In this document: positions 53,678 to 62,127 of the stretch, piece after piece
Position numbering within the stretch: position 1 is the stretch's first letter
Layout of the letters: every line of letters starts with the position of its first letter
Source: Arthrobacter sp. DNA4
Lineage (GTDB): Bacteria > Actinomycetota > Actinomycetes > Actinomycetales > Micrococcaceae
Assembly (NCBI RefSeq): GCF_024362385.1
Contig: NZ_CP101466.1
Location: 1,674,001-1,738,000, forward strand
Reading direction: 5' to 3'
DNA length: 64,000 nt
Program-made: the position numbers and the translations under genes
Notes under the pieces: generated by a model
The model's input: only the letters and a program-made list of their open reading frames with translations
Told to the model about the DNA's origin: nothing
The model's database searches: none

Positions 53678-54154
53678 ATGGCTGGCCACAGACACAACCC
53701 TGCCGATGGGGAATACGGCACGGGTGCGGCTAGGTCGTCGGAGACCACCTCGATCCATCTCACCCCCGTCACTGACGAACCCATCATCGCCCCCAAGCTG
53801 TCCTCGGAAGAGCGCAACTCGGTCGAGGCCTTGCCTGCCGGCTCGGCGCTGCTCGTTGCCCACAGCGGCCCGAACGCCGGTGCCCGGTTCCTGCTGGATT
53901 CGGATGTGACCACCGCGGGGCGCCACCCGGACGCCGACATCTTCCTGGACGACGTCACGGTATCGCGGCGCCACGTGGAGTTCCGGCGCACCGCCCGCAG
54001 CTTCGAAGTGGTGGACAAGAACAGCCTCAATGGCACGTACGTCAACCATGACCGCGTGGACAGCGTGGAGCTGAAGTCCGGCAGCGAAGTCCAGATCGGC
54101 AAGTTCCGCCTCACCTTCTACCTGAGCCCTGCCACGGCTGCAGGCCGCAGCTGA
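53678..54154 (+). CDS. garA: FHA-domain regulator GarA
   Basis: Predicted 158 aa. AGAGGAGGAA lies 6 nt before ATG 53678. Residues 22-25 are ETTS, the tail motif phosphorylated by PknG/PknB in GarA/OdhI (T23, T24). The FHA domain (about 55-140) shows GRHPDADIFLDD, VSRRHVEFRR and NSLNGTYVNHDRV. In relatives the unphosphorylated form inhibits 2-oxoglutarate dehydrogenase and controls glutamate enzymes; phosphorylation closes the FHA on its own tail. Order gcvH-garA-merR supports the assignment. Confidence 0.93.
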   Translation: MAGHRHNPADGEYGTGAARSSETTSIHLTPVTDEPIIAPKLSSEERNSVEALPAGSALLVAHSGPNAGARFLLDSDVTTAGRHPDADIFLDDVTVSRRHVEFRRTARSFEVVDKNSLNGTYVNHDRVDSVELKSGSEVQIGKFRLTFYLSPATAAGRS

Positions 54155-54171
54155 ACCGGGGACCGCTGCCT

Positions 54172-54894
54172 GTGGCAATGGCACAACCGGAACGCCGGGG
54201 CCCCCAGGTCCTGAACATTGGTGAAGTCCTCGCCCAGCTGAGCGCCGACTTCCCGGGCATGACCGCGTCGAAGATCCGCTTCCTGGAGGAAAAGGGACTG
54301 ATCAACCCGCGGCGCACCCCTGCCGGCTACCGGCAGTATTCCGACGGCGACGTGGAGCGGCTGCGGTTCGTGCTGGCCCTGCAGCGGGACCAGTACTTGC
54401 CCCTGAAAGTGATCAAGGACTACCTTGACGCCATCGACAGGGGAGAGCGGCCGGAAAACCTGCCGCCCGGCGTCGTGGTTTCCCCCCGCATCGTCTCCGA
54501 TGAACTGGCTGCCGAGCTGCAGAACCGTGGCCGCAAGCTGAGCGAGGAGCAGCTCCGTACCGAGTCCGGCGCCAGCGTACCCCTGCTGCAGTCCCTGCTG
54601 AGCTTCGGCCTCATCAGCCACAGCAACGGCCAGTTCGACGAGCACGCCCTCCAGGTGGCCCGCGCCTGCGTCCAGCTGGAAAGCCACGGCCTGGAACCAC
54701 GCCACCTGAGGCCCTTCCAGGCAGCAGCCGAACGGGAATTCGGCCTGGTGGAACGCGCTGTCGCGCCCCTTGCCTCACGCAAGGACTCGGCATCCCAGGC
54801 ACGCGCGGCAGAGGCGGCCCGCGAGATCAGCGATCTTTGCCTCACCCTGCACCGGGCCCTGGTGCAGGACCACATCTCACGCATGGACATCTGA
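54172..54894 (+). CDS. ftsR: MerR family regulator, FtsR-like (Rv1828)
   Basis: Predicted 240 aa from GTG 54172 or ATG 54178. N-terminal MerR helix-turn-helix variant (LNIGEVLAQLSADFPGMTAS, RFLEEKGLINPRRTPAGYRQ, YSDGDVERLRFVLALQRDQY), then a long helical domain. The equivalent in Corynebacterium, FtsR, activates ftsZ, and M. tuberculosis Rv1828 is its orthologue. No effector-binding Cys is seen. Stop overlaps the next gene by TGATG. Confidence 0.85.
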   Translation: MAMAQPERRGPQVLNIGEVLAQLSADFPGMTASKIRFLEEKGLINPRRTPAGYRQYSDGDVERLRFVLALQRDQYLPLKVIKDYLDAIDRGERPENLPPGVVVSPRIVSDELAAELQNRGRKLSEEQLRTESGASVPLLQSLLSFGLISHSNGQFDEHALQVARACVQLESHGLEPRHLRPFQAAAEREFGLVERAVAPLASRKDSASQARAAEAAREISDLCLTLHRALVQDHISRMDI

Positions 54895-55397
54895 TGATCG
54901 AAGTCGAGATTGTAGGCGTTCGCATCGAACTGCCTTCCAACCAGCCGCTGGTCCTGCTCAAAGAGATGCACGGCGAACGCCACGTCCCCATCTGGATCGG
55001 CACCCCGGAAGCCAGCGCCATCGCCCTGGCCCAGCAGGGCGTGGTCCCGCCCCGGCCCATGACCCACGATCTCCTGGTGGACGTGGTGGAGTCGCTGGGC
55101 CACTCCGTGGTCAGCGTCAACATTGTTGCCGTGGAGGACAACATCTTCTACGGGCAGCTGCAGTTCGAGAACGGCACCACCGTGAGCTCCCGCGCCTCGG
55201 ACGCGCTTGCGGTCGCGCTGCGCGCCAAGTGCCGGATCTGGTGTGCCGATTCCGTGATGGACGAGGCAGGCGTCCGCATCACGGAGCACGACGAGGGAGA
55301 AGACGCCGAGCCGGGACCCACCGTGGACGAGGAGCGCGAACTGCGGCGCTTCCGTGAATTCCTGGATGACGTGGAACCAGAGGACTTCGACGGCTAA
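54894..55397 (+). CDS. Bifunctional nuclease family protein (Rv1829-like)
   Basis: Predicted 167 aa. ATG 54894 overlaps the merR stop. BFN/DUF151 signature: IEVEIVGVRIELPSNQPLVL, VPIWIGTPEASAIALAQQG, RPMTHDLLVDVVESLGHSVV and RASDALAVALRAKCRIWCAD. Plant members have RNase and DNase activity, but the bacterial role is not settled. The acidic C-terminal tail (EHDEGEDAEPGPTVDEER) is extra. Position matches Rv1829. Confidence 0.9.
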   Translation: MIEVEIVGVRIELPSNQPLVLLKEMHGERHVPIWIGTPEASAIALAQQGVVPPRPMTHDLLVDVVESLGHSVVSVNIVAVEDNIFYGQLQFENGTTVSSRASDALAVALRAKCRIWCADSVMDEAGVRITEHDEGEDAEPGPTVDEERELRRFREFLDDVEPEDFDG

Positions 55398-55462
55398 GGT
55401 CACGTTAAGGTTAAAGTTAAGGCTGAAAGTTTCGACACGCCTCTTTGAAGCCCCCTAGGTCT

Positions 55463-55491
55463 TTGACCTCGGGACCCGCCGGGCCTAACGT
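55463..55491 (+). promoter_or_regulatory. Probable promoter of the downstream merR gene
   Basis: TTGACC (55463-55468), a 17-nt spacer, then TAACGT (55486-55491), close to the housekeeping sigma consensus. Leaves a leader of about 130 nt before GTG 55631. Confidence 0.55.
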
Positions 55492-55630
55492 CGAAGTATC
55501 AAGTTCCCTTGCTTACGGCAGCCGCGCAAGTCACACTGGAAAGTGCGCCCCGCGGAGAAATTACACCCATGGTCTTCATGCCAAGGCTGCTGTATCAGTT
55601 CCGGGGGAGCGTAAGACAAGGAGGATCCAG

Positions 55631-56224
55631 GTGAGTCCCAAAGGCGAAGCAGGCGGGCTTAAACAGCCCACGGCTGGTGTTGCTGTGCCCGTGAGCGGTG
55701 CCCAAGGCCTCCTGTTCACCGAAGACCTGCCGGTACTGGACGAGGACGCCGGCTACCGGGGCCCCACTGCCTGCAAGGCCGCAGGCATCACCTACCGCCA
55801 GCTCGATTACTGGGCCCGCACCGGCCTTGTTGAACCGGCCGTCCGCGGCGCGGCCGGCTCAGGCTCGCAGCGGCTCTACGGATTCCGCGACATCCTGGTC
55901 CTCAAGGTGGTCAAACGGCTCCTGGACACCGGAGTTTCCCTCCAGCAGATCCGCACCGCCGTGGAACACCTGCGGGAGCGCGGCGTTGAGGACCTGGCAC
56001 AGATTACGCTCATGAGCGACGGCGCCAGCGTCTACGAGTGCACGTCCGCCGATGAGGTCATTGACCTGGTGCAGGGCGGCCAGGGCGTGTTCGGCATCGC
56101 AGTGGGACGCGTATGGCGCGAGGTCGAGGGCAGCCTCGCATCGCTGCCCAGCGAGCACGCCGCCGAACAGTCCTTTCCGGACGACGAACTGAGCAAGCGC
56201 CGGGCAGCGCGGAAGATCAGCTGA
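55631..56224 (+). CDS. MerR family regulator (Rv1830-like)
   Basis: Predicted 197 aa. GTG 55631 is chosen because AAGGAGG lies 7 nt upstream; longer upstream frames lack homology. The helix-turn-helix region is GYRGPTACKAAGITYRQLDY then WARTGLVEPAVRGAAG and GSQRLYGFRDILVLKVVKRL, followed by TGVSLQQIRTAVEHLRERG. In mycobacteria the equivalent affects cell division and antibiotic recovery; the role here is inferred. It has its own promoter and a strong terminator. Confidence 0.88.
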   Translation: MSPKGEAGGLKQPTAGVAVPVSGAQGLLFTEDLPVLDEDAGYRGPTACKAAGITYRQLDYWARTGLVEPAVRGAAGSGSQRLYGFRDILVLKVVKRLLDTGVSLQQIRTAVEHLRERGVEDLAQITLMSDGASVYECTSADEVIDLVQGGQGVFGIAVGRVWREVEGSLASLPSEHAAEQSFPDDELSKRRAARKIS

Positions 56225-56240
56225 CCCGCCCGCATCCATA

Positions 56241-56284
56241 CGAATCAGGGGCCGCCCTCCAGCTGGAGGGCGGCCCCTGATTCG
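56241..56284. terminator. Bidirectional terminator, perfect palindrome
   Basis: 44 bp, 22-bp arms without a spacer: left arm starts CGAATCAGGGGCCGCC, right arm ends GGCGGCCCCTGATTCG. Lies between convergent merR and parA-like genes. Confidence 0.85.
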
Positions 56285-56324
56285 TTTAAGCGCAGTGGTT
56301 CCCGCGCCCTGCAGAGCGTCCCGG

Positions 56325-57143
56325 TCAGCGGGCGCGGCTGCGGAGCCCGCTGCCGGCCGCCATCAGGCTGGACAGCAGGTCGTCAAACAAGCCTGCCGCG
56401 GACTTCGCCGAATCACCCGGCCAATGGTGGACGGGGTGGGCTGCGCCCTGGATCTGCTGCCAGTTGGCCTGCTCGGGAATACGCGGGCTCAGCAGGAGTT
56501 CGCCGAACATGGACTCCATCTCCGCAAGCCGGTAGGTGTGCTCGGAGGAGCCGCTCCGGACCCGGTTGGCCACGATTCCCGCCGGTGAAAGATTGGGCGC
56601 AAACTCCTGCTTGAACAGCTGGATGGCCCGCATGGTGCGTTCGGTGCCGGCAACCGAGAACAGGCCCGGCTCGGCAACCAGGGCCACCTTGTTACTCGCC
56701 CCCCAGGCCATGCGCGTCAGGCCATTGAGGGAGGGCGGGCAGTCGACCAGGACCAGCTGGTAGTCCGCAGCTCCGGCAAGCACGGCGGAAAGCCGCCGGA
56801 GATCGCGCCGGCCAAGGTCCGGCCGGTCGTAGATACCGGTGTAGGCAGAGCCGACGGCGACATCCAGGACCGCGGGCCCGGAACCGTTGGAAGGGGCCCG
56901 GTCAGCCCAACTGCTCCGCACCACGTTCTCAGCCAGTTTCGCCCTGCGCGGGCTCTTCAGCATCCTGCCGATATCCAGCTGGTCACCCGGCTGTACGCCA
57001 AGGGCCGTGGTGGCGTCGGCGTGCGGATCCAGGTCCACCACCAGCGTGCGCACTCCTGCGGCCAGCGCCGCAGACGCCAATCCTGTGGTGACGGAAGTCT
57101 TGCCGACTCCACCCTTGAGGCTGCTGATGCTGACTACTTGCAC
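56325..57143 (-). CDS. ParA family ATPase, second copy
   Basis: Predicted 272 aa from GTG 57143; TTG 57155 would add 4 residues. Deviant Walker A SSLKGGVGKTSVTTGLASAA, then LVVDLDPHADATTALGVQPG, and LVLVDCPPSLNGLTRMAWG. It has no ParB partner and clusters with garA-merR and pyc, so it is a MinD/ParA-like orphan that may position protein cargo. Function unknown. It ends facing merR across a shared terminator. Confidence 0.85.
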   Translation of the reverse strand: MQVVSISSLKGGVGKTSVTTGLASAALAAGVRTLVVDLDPHADATTALGVQPGDQLDIGRMLKSPRRAKLAENVVRSSWADRAPSNGSGPAVLDVAVGSAYTGIYDRPDLGRRDLRRLSAVLAGAADYQLVLVDCPPSLNGLTRMAWGASNKVALVAEPGLFSVAGTERTMRAIQLFKQEFAPNLSPAGIVANRVRSGSSEHTYRLAEMESMFGELLLSPRIPEQANWQQIQGAAHPVHHWPGDSAKSAAGLFDDLLSSLMAAGSGLRSRAR

Positions 57144-57444
57144 TTGAGAGACCAAAACCTAACGCCGGATGCCGTGTTGGGGGTAATGTTTGCCTCGGCA
57201 GAGCCGAAGCCGGACGGTCCTGCCGCCCTACTCATCATATGTTGATGCGTCGGCGAATCCTGCTTTATCGGGCGTCGGCATGGCACCGACTGTGCTGCCG
57301 GGGCGGTTTCCGCCAGCCAGGCTGAAAGCGTTCGGGACATGACGGGAAAATCTGTGACCGTGGCCACAAAGATTTGTGTTTGTCCTTGCAGGTCCTAGAC
57401 ACTGTGACCACTCATCGATCCACCCGCAATGATGCAGGAGAAGT
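57144..57444. other. Intergenic region upstream of pyc
   Basis: About 300 bp between divergent parA-like and pyc. It must hold both promoters; no clear -35/-10 pair stands out. No gene seen. Confidence 0.4.
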
Positions 57445-60400
57445 ATGTTTTCCAAAGTTCTGGTGGCCAACCGCGGCGAAATCGCGATCAGGGCCTTCCG
57501 CGCCGGCTACGAGCTGGGCGCTAAGACCGTTGCCGTTTTTCCCCAAGAGGACCGTAACTCGATCCACCGCCAGAAAGCGGACGAGGCCTACCTGATTGGC
57601 GAGGAAGGACACCCCGTCCGGGCATACCTGGACGTAGCGGAGGTGGTGCGCGTCGCGAAGGAGTCCAGCGCTGACGCCATCTACCCGGGCTACGGTTTCC
57701 TCTCCGAGAACCCGGAACTGGCACGTGCAGCGAAGGAAGCCGGCATCACTTTCGTGGGTCCGCCCGCCGAAGTTCTGGAGCTTGCCGGCAACAAGGTGGC
57801 GGCCCTGAAGGCCGCCCGCGAGGCCGGTGTGCCGGTCCTGAAGTCCAGCGAGCCGTCCAAAGACCTGGACGAGCTCCTGGCTGCGGCCGATGAGATCGGG
57901 TTCCCCATTTTCGCTAAGGCCGTGGCCGGTGGCGGCGGGCGCGGCATGCGGCGGGTGGACACCCGCGAGGCCCTCCCGGAAGCCCTGAAGTCGGCCATGC
58001 GCGAAGCCGACGCTGCGTTCGGTGATCCCACCATGTTCCTGGAGCAGGCGGTCCTTCGCCCGCGGCACATCGAAGTGCAGATCCTCGCGGACGCCGAGGG
58101 CAACGTCATGCACCTCTTCGAGCGTGACTGCTCCATCCAGCGGCGGCACCAGAAAGTCATCGAGATCGCTCCTGCCCCCAACCTGGACGACACCATCCGC
58201 CAGGCCCTGTACCGGGATGCCGTGAAGTTCGCGCAGGCACTGAAGTACGTCAACGCCGGTACTGTCGAGTTCCTCGTTGACACCGAGGGCGAGCGGGCTG
58301 GCCAGCACGTCTTCATCGAAATGAACCCGCGCATCCAGGTGGAGCACACGGTCACCGAGGAAGTCACGGACGTGGACCTGGTCCAGGCCCAGATGCGGAT
58401 TGCCTCCGGAGAGACACTGGCCGATCTTGGCCTCTCCCAGGACACCGTCAGGCTTCGCGGCGCCGCCCTCCAGAGCCGCATCACCACCGAAGACCCCGCC
58501 AACGGGTTCCGCCCCGACGTCGGAAAGATCACCGGGTACCGTTCGGCAGGCGGCGCCGGTGTCCGCCTGGACGGCGGCACGGTCTACTCCGGTGCCGAAA
58601 TCAGCCCCCACTTCGACTCCATGCTGGTCAAGCTCACCTGCCGCGGCAGGGATTACCCCGCCGCGGTTGCCCGCGCCCGCCGCGCACTTGCGGAGTTCCG
58701 CATCCGCGGCGTCTCCACAAACATCCCCTTTCTCCAGGCTGTGCTGGATGACCCGGACTTCATCGCCGGGGATGTGGCCACGAACTTCATCGACCAGCGC
58801 CCGGAGCTGCTCAAGGCCCGCGTCTCGGCCGACCGCGGCACCAAACTCTTGACCTGGCTGGCCGACGTTACCGTCAACAAGCCCAACGGCGACCTGACCG
58901 TGCATTCGGACCCGGCCCACAAGCTGCCCGACGTCAAGGACGTGCAGGCAGGACCCGGTTCGCGCCAGAAGCTTCTTGAGCTGGGCCCGGAAGGCTTCGC
59001 GAGGGCACTGCGCGAGCAGAATGCCGTTGCCGTCACCGACACCACCTTCCGTGACGCGCACCAGTCCCTGCTGGCCACGCGTGTCCGCACCCGCGACCTC
59101 GTCGCGGTAAGCCCCGCCGTTACGGCACTCATGCCGCAGCTGCTGTCCGTCGAGGCCTGGGGCGGCGCCACCTATGACGTGGCACTGCGCTTCCTGGGCG
59201 AGGACCCCTGGGACCGGCTCGCCGCCCTGCGCAAGGCCATGCCCAATGTCTGCATCCAGATGCTGCTGCGCGGCCGCAACACCGTGGGCTACACCCCTTA
59301 CCCCGAGGAAGTCACGGAAGCTTTCGTCAACGAGGCTGCCGCCACGGGCATTGACATCTTCCGCATCTTCGACGCCCTGAACGACGTCAACCAGATGGCT
59401 CCTGCCATCCGCGCAGTCCGGGCCACCGGAACCGCCGTCGCAGAGGTTGCGCTCTGCTACACCGGCGACATGCTGGACCCGGAAGAGACGCTCTACACCC
59501 TGGACTACTACCTGGGGCTGGCGCAGAAGATTGTCGACGCCGGAGCCCACATCCTGGCGATCAAGGACATGGCCGGGCTGCTTCGTCCCGCTGCCGCCGC
59601 CAAGCTCGTCGCGGCGCTGCGTGAACGCTTCGACCTGCCCGTCCACCTGCACACCCACGACACCGCCGGTGGCCAGCTGGCTACGCTCCTGGCGGCTGTC
59701 GACGCCGGCGTGGATGCCGTGGACGTGGCCTCCGCATCGCTGGCAGGCACCACCAGCCAGCCCTCGGCGTCGGCCCTTGTTGCCGCCCTGGCCCACACTC
59801 CGCGGGACACTGGCCTCAGCCTGGACGCGGTCAGCTCGCTTGAGCCGTACTGGGAGGCCGTCCGCCGCGTCTACGCGCCGTTCGAGTCCGGCCTGCCCGG
59901 CCCCACCGGCCGCGTGTACAAGCACGAAATCCCGGGCGGCCAGCTGTCCAACCTGCGCCAGCAGGCCATGGCCCTGGGCCTGGGGGAGCGCTTCGAAGCC
60001 ATCGAGGACATGTACACGGCAGCGGACCGGATCCTTGGCCACTTGGTCAAGGTGACGCCGTCCTCCAAGGTGGTGGGCGACCTCGCCCTGCACCTCGTGG
60101 GACTCAACGCGGACCCCGCTGACTTTGAGGCGAACCCGCAGAACTATGACATCCCCGACTCCGTGATCGGGTTCCTGTCCGGCGAGCTGGGTGATCCTCC
60201 CGGAGGCTGGCCGGAGCCCTTCCGCACCAAGGCCTTGCAGGGCAGGAGCGTCAAGGTCCGCGACGTCGAGCTCAGCGCCGAGGACAGCGCAGCGCTCAAG
60301 TCCGACTCCAAGACCCGGCAGCACACGCTGAACCGGCTGCTTTTCGACGGGCCCACCAAGGACTACCTGAAGAGCGTGGAGACGTACGGCAACATTTCGG

Positions 60401-60843
60401 TGCTGGATACCCGTGATTACCTCTACGGCCTCCAGCGCGGCACTGAGCACGAGATCCAGCTGGAACGCGGCGTGAGGTTGATTGCCTCCCTGGAGGCCGT
60501 GTCGGAGCCGGACGAGAAGGGCATGCGTACCGTCATGTGTACCCTGAACGGCCAATCCCGTCCCGTGGTGGTGCGCGACCGTTCCGTGGTGAGCAACGTC
60601 AAGGCCGCTGAGAAGGCCGATCCCGCCCAGCCCGGACAGGTGGCCGCCCCCTTCGCCGGGGCCGTCACCGTGACGGTCAAGCCAGGGGAGACGGTCAAGG
60701 CCGGAGACACCGTGGCCACCATCGAGGCAATGAAGATGGAAGCGTCCATTACGACGCCGGTAGCCGGCAAGGTGTCCCGCCTCGCCATCTCCGCCGTGGA
60801 ACAGGTCCAGGGCGGAGACCTGCTGCTGGTCATCGACCAGTAG
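57445..60843 (+). CDS. pyc: Pyruvate carboxylase
   Basis: Predicted 1132 aa, full single-chain length. AGGAGAAGT precedes ATG 57445. Biotin carboxylase domain 1-450 (SKVLVANRGEIAIRAFRAGY, ATP grasp with GGGGRGMRRVD, FIEMNPRIQVEHTVTEE). Carboxyltransferase domain about 530-800 (TDTTFRDAHQSLLATRVRT; RIFDALNDVNQM; VHLHTHDTAGGQLATLLA). The biotin carrier at the end has K1097 in IEAMKMEASI. Makes oxaloacetate from pyruvate, the main anaplerotic step, which also feeds PrpC. Own transcript with a terminator after it. Confidence 0.97.
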   Translation: MFSKVLVANRGEIAIRAFRAGYELGAKTVAVFPQEDRNSIHRQKADEAYLIGEEGHPVRAYLDVAEVVRVAKESSADAIYPGYGFLSENPELARAAKEAGITFVGPPAEVLELAGNKVAALKAAREAGVPVLKSSEPSKDLDELLAAADEIGFPIFAKAVAGGGGRGMRRVDTREALPEALKSAMREADAAFGDPTMFLEQAVLRPRHIEVQILADAEGNVMHLFERDCSIQRRHQKVIEIAPAPNLDDTIRQALYRDAVKFAQALKYVNAGTVEFLVDTEGERAGQHVFIEMNPRIQVEHTVTEEVTDVDLVQAQMRIASGETLADLGLSQDTVRLRGAALQSRITTEDPANGFRPDVGKITGYRSAGGAGVRLDGGTVYSGAEISPHFDSMLVKLTCRGRDYPAAVARARRALAEFRIRGVSTNIPFLQAVLDDPDFIAGDVATNFIDQRPELLKARVSADRGTKLLTWLADVTVNKPNGDLTVHSDPAHKLPDVKDVQAGPGSRQKLLELGPEGFARALREQNAVAVTDTTFRDAHQSLLATRVRTRDLVAVSPAVTALMPQLLSVEAWGGATYDVALRFLGEDPWDRLAALRKAMPNVCIQMLLRGRNTVGYTPYPEEVTEAFVNEAAATGIDIFRIFDALNDVNQMAPAIRAVRATGTAVAEVALCYTGDMLDPEETLYTLDYYLGLAQKIVDAGAHILAIKDMAGLLRPAAAAKLVAALRERFDLPVHLHTHDTAGGQLATLLAAVDAGVDAVDVASASLAGTTSQPSASALVAALAHTPRDTGLSLDAVSSLEPYWEAVRRVYAPFESGLPGPTGRVYKHEIPGGQLSNLRQQAMALGLGERFEAIEDMYTAADRILGHLVKVTPSSKVVGDLALHLVGLNADPADFEANPQNYDIPDSVIGFLSGELGDPPGGWPEPFRTKALQGRSVKVRDVELSAEDSAALKSDSKTRQHTLNRLLFDGPTKDYLKSVETYGNISVLDTRDYLYGLQRGTEHEIQLERGVRLIASLEAVSEPDEKGMRTVMCTLNGQSRPVVVRDRSVVSNVKAAEKADPAQPGQVAAPFAGAVTVTVKPGETVKAGDTVATIEAMKMEASITTPVAGKVSRLAISAVEQVQGGDLLLVIDQ

Positions 60844-60881
60844 GTTTCACCGGAGACGGCGAAAGGGTCCTCCCGTTCGTG

Positions 60882-60940
60882 AACTGCTCCCCGGAAGTTG
60901 GACTGAAGAATTCAGGTCTGGCCTTCGGGGAGCAGTTTTT
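60882..60940 (+). terminator. Rho-independent terminator after pyc
   Basis: 12-bp perfect stem AACTGCTCCCCG / CGGGGAGCAGTT with a 32-nt loop, ending in five T. Lies 39 nt after the pyc stop. Confidence 0.75.
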
Positions 60941-60996
60941 GCGTGGATACGGAAAGTCCGCCATCCCGGGAACAGTGCGAAGCGGCAGTGGTCCGG

Positions 60997-62034
60997 TCAG
61001 GCCAGCCAGCGCCACCAGCGTGGCTGCTCCGGTTCCGGCGCCGGTTCAGGCTCCGGCTCCTCGCCGAGGGCCAGGGCGGCCTCGACGATATCGTCCGCGG
61101 TGAGGGTCATGACGGCTTCGCGATCGAGCGCGTCGAGGCTTTGTTCCTCATCGAGCGAGAGCCGCAGCGCCTGGCGGTTGAGTGCCTGCTCGAACAGCGT
61201 ACGGGCGAACCGCGCGTTGCCGGAGTCCTCGCCCGCGTGGAGTCCGGTGAAGATGCGGCGCAGCATCTGGTCCGCACCCGGCTCCAACATGTACTCGTGC
61301 TGGGCCAGCATCTGGTGGAAGATCGTCTGGAGCGCGTCCACCGAGTAATCGGGGAAGGTGATCTCACGGGCGAACCGGGAGCGCAGCCCGGGGTTGGAGA
61401 GCAGGAAGGACTCCATCAGCGCCGGATACCCTGCCACAATCACCACCAGGCGGTGGCGGTGGTCCTCCATCCGCTTGAGCAGGACCTCGATTGCCTCCGG
61501 GCCGAAGTCCATCCGGCCGTCCTCCGGGGCCAGCGCGTAGGCCTCATCGATGAACAGGACACCATCCAGCGCGCGCCGGATCACCCGGTCCGTCTTGATG
61601 GCGGTCTGCCCGACGTACTGGCCCACCAGGCCCGAACGGTCCACCTCGACCAGGTGGCCTTTCTGCAGCAGGCCGACCGCGCGGTACATCTCGGCCAGGA
61701 GCCGCGCCACGGTGGTTTTCCCCGTGCCCGGGTTTCCCAGGAACACCAGGTGCTGTGATGTGGCCACCTCCGGAAGGCCGTGCGCCTTGCGGCGGGCCTG
61801 GACCTGGAGCAGTGCGACGAGGGCCCGCACCTGTTCCTTCACGGTCTCCAGTCCGACCAGCGCGTCGAGTTCGGCCTGCACCTCGGACAGCGGCCGGGCC
61901 GGCCCGGGCCTCGCGCCCATGAGATCGCCCACGAGGTCGTCGACGCGCTCCGAACCGCCGGGCAGCTTGAGCTGATCGGCGAGGTGGCCGATGGTTTCGC
62001 GCAGGTCATCGAGCGGTTTCCGGCTGGCAGCCAT
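60997..62034 (-). CDS. CbbX/CfqX-like AAA+ ATPase
   Basis: Predicted 345 aa. N-terminal helical part, then [20 protein letters not shown], Walker [21 protein letters not shown] (about 97-116), pore loop [10 protein letters not shown], Walker [12 protein letters not shown] and sensor [14 protein letters not shown]. This is the CbxX/CfqX family, shared by Rubisco activase CbbX and the C-terminal domain of type VII secretion EccA. No Rubisco or ESX gene is nearby, so the substrate is unknown. The C-terminus is a short Glu/Pro-rich tail ending PRWWRWLA. Confidence 0.85.
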   Translation of the reverse strand: MAASRKPLDDLRETIGHLADQLKLPGGSERVDDLVGDLMGARPGPARPLSEVQAELDALVGLETVKEQVRALVALLQVQARRKAHGLPEVATSQHLVFLGNPGTGKTTVARLLAEMYRAVGLLQKGHLVEVDRSGLVGQYVGQTAIKTDRVIRRALDGVLFIDEAYALAPEDGRMDFGPEAIEVLLKRMEDHRHRLVVIVAGYPALMESFLLSNPGLRSRFAREITFPDYSVDALQTIFHQMLAQHEYMLEPGADQMLRRIFTGLHAGEDSGNARFARTLFEQALNRQALRLSLDEEQSLDALDREAVMTLTADDIVEAALALGEEPEPEPAPEPEQPRWWRWLA

Positions 62035-62085
62035 GCAACCACTGTAGTACCCGATGCCCGGCCAGGGGTGGTCATTCGAACAGGA

Positions 62086-62114
62086 AAGGGTCCTCCCGCC
62101 ATGGGAGGACCCTT
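62086..62114 (-). terminator. Terminator after the acyl-CoA ligase gene
   Basis: Stem AAGGGTCCTCCC / GGGAGGACCCTT, loop of 5 nt, 13 bp beyond the ligase stop on the minus strand. Confidence 0.8.
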
Positions 62115-62127
62115 CCAGTTACCGGCT

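Noticed and set aside
57412..60555. 1047-aa minus-strand frame
   Set aside because: Entirely antisense to pyruvate carboxylase; long antisense frames are expected in high-GC genes and it matches no family.
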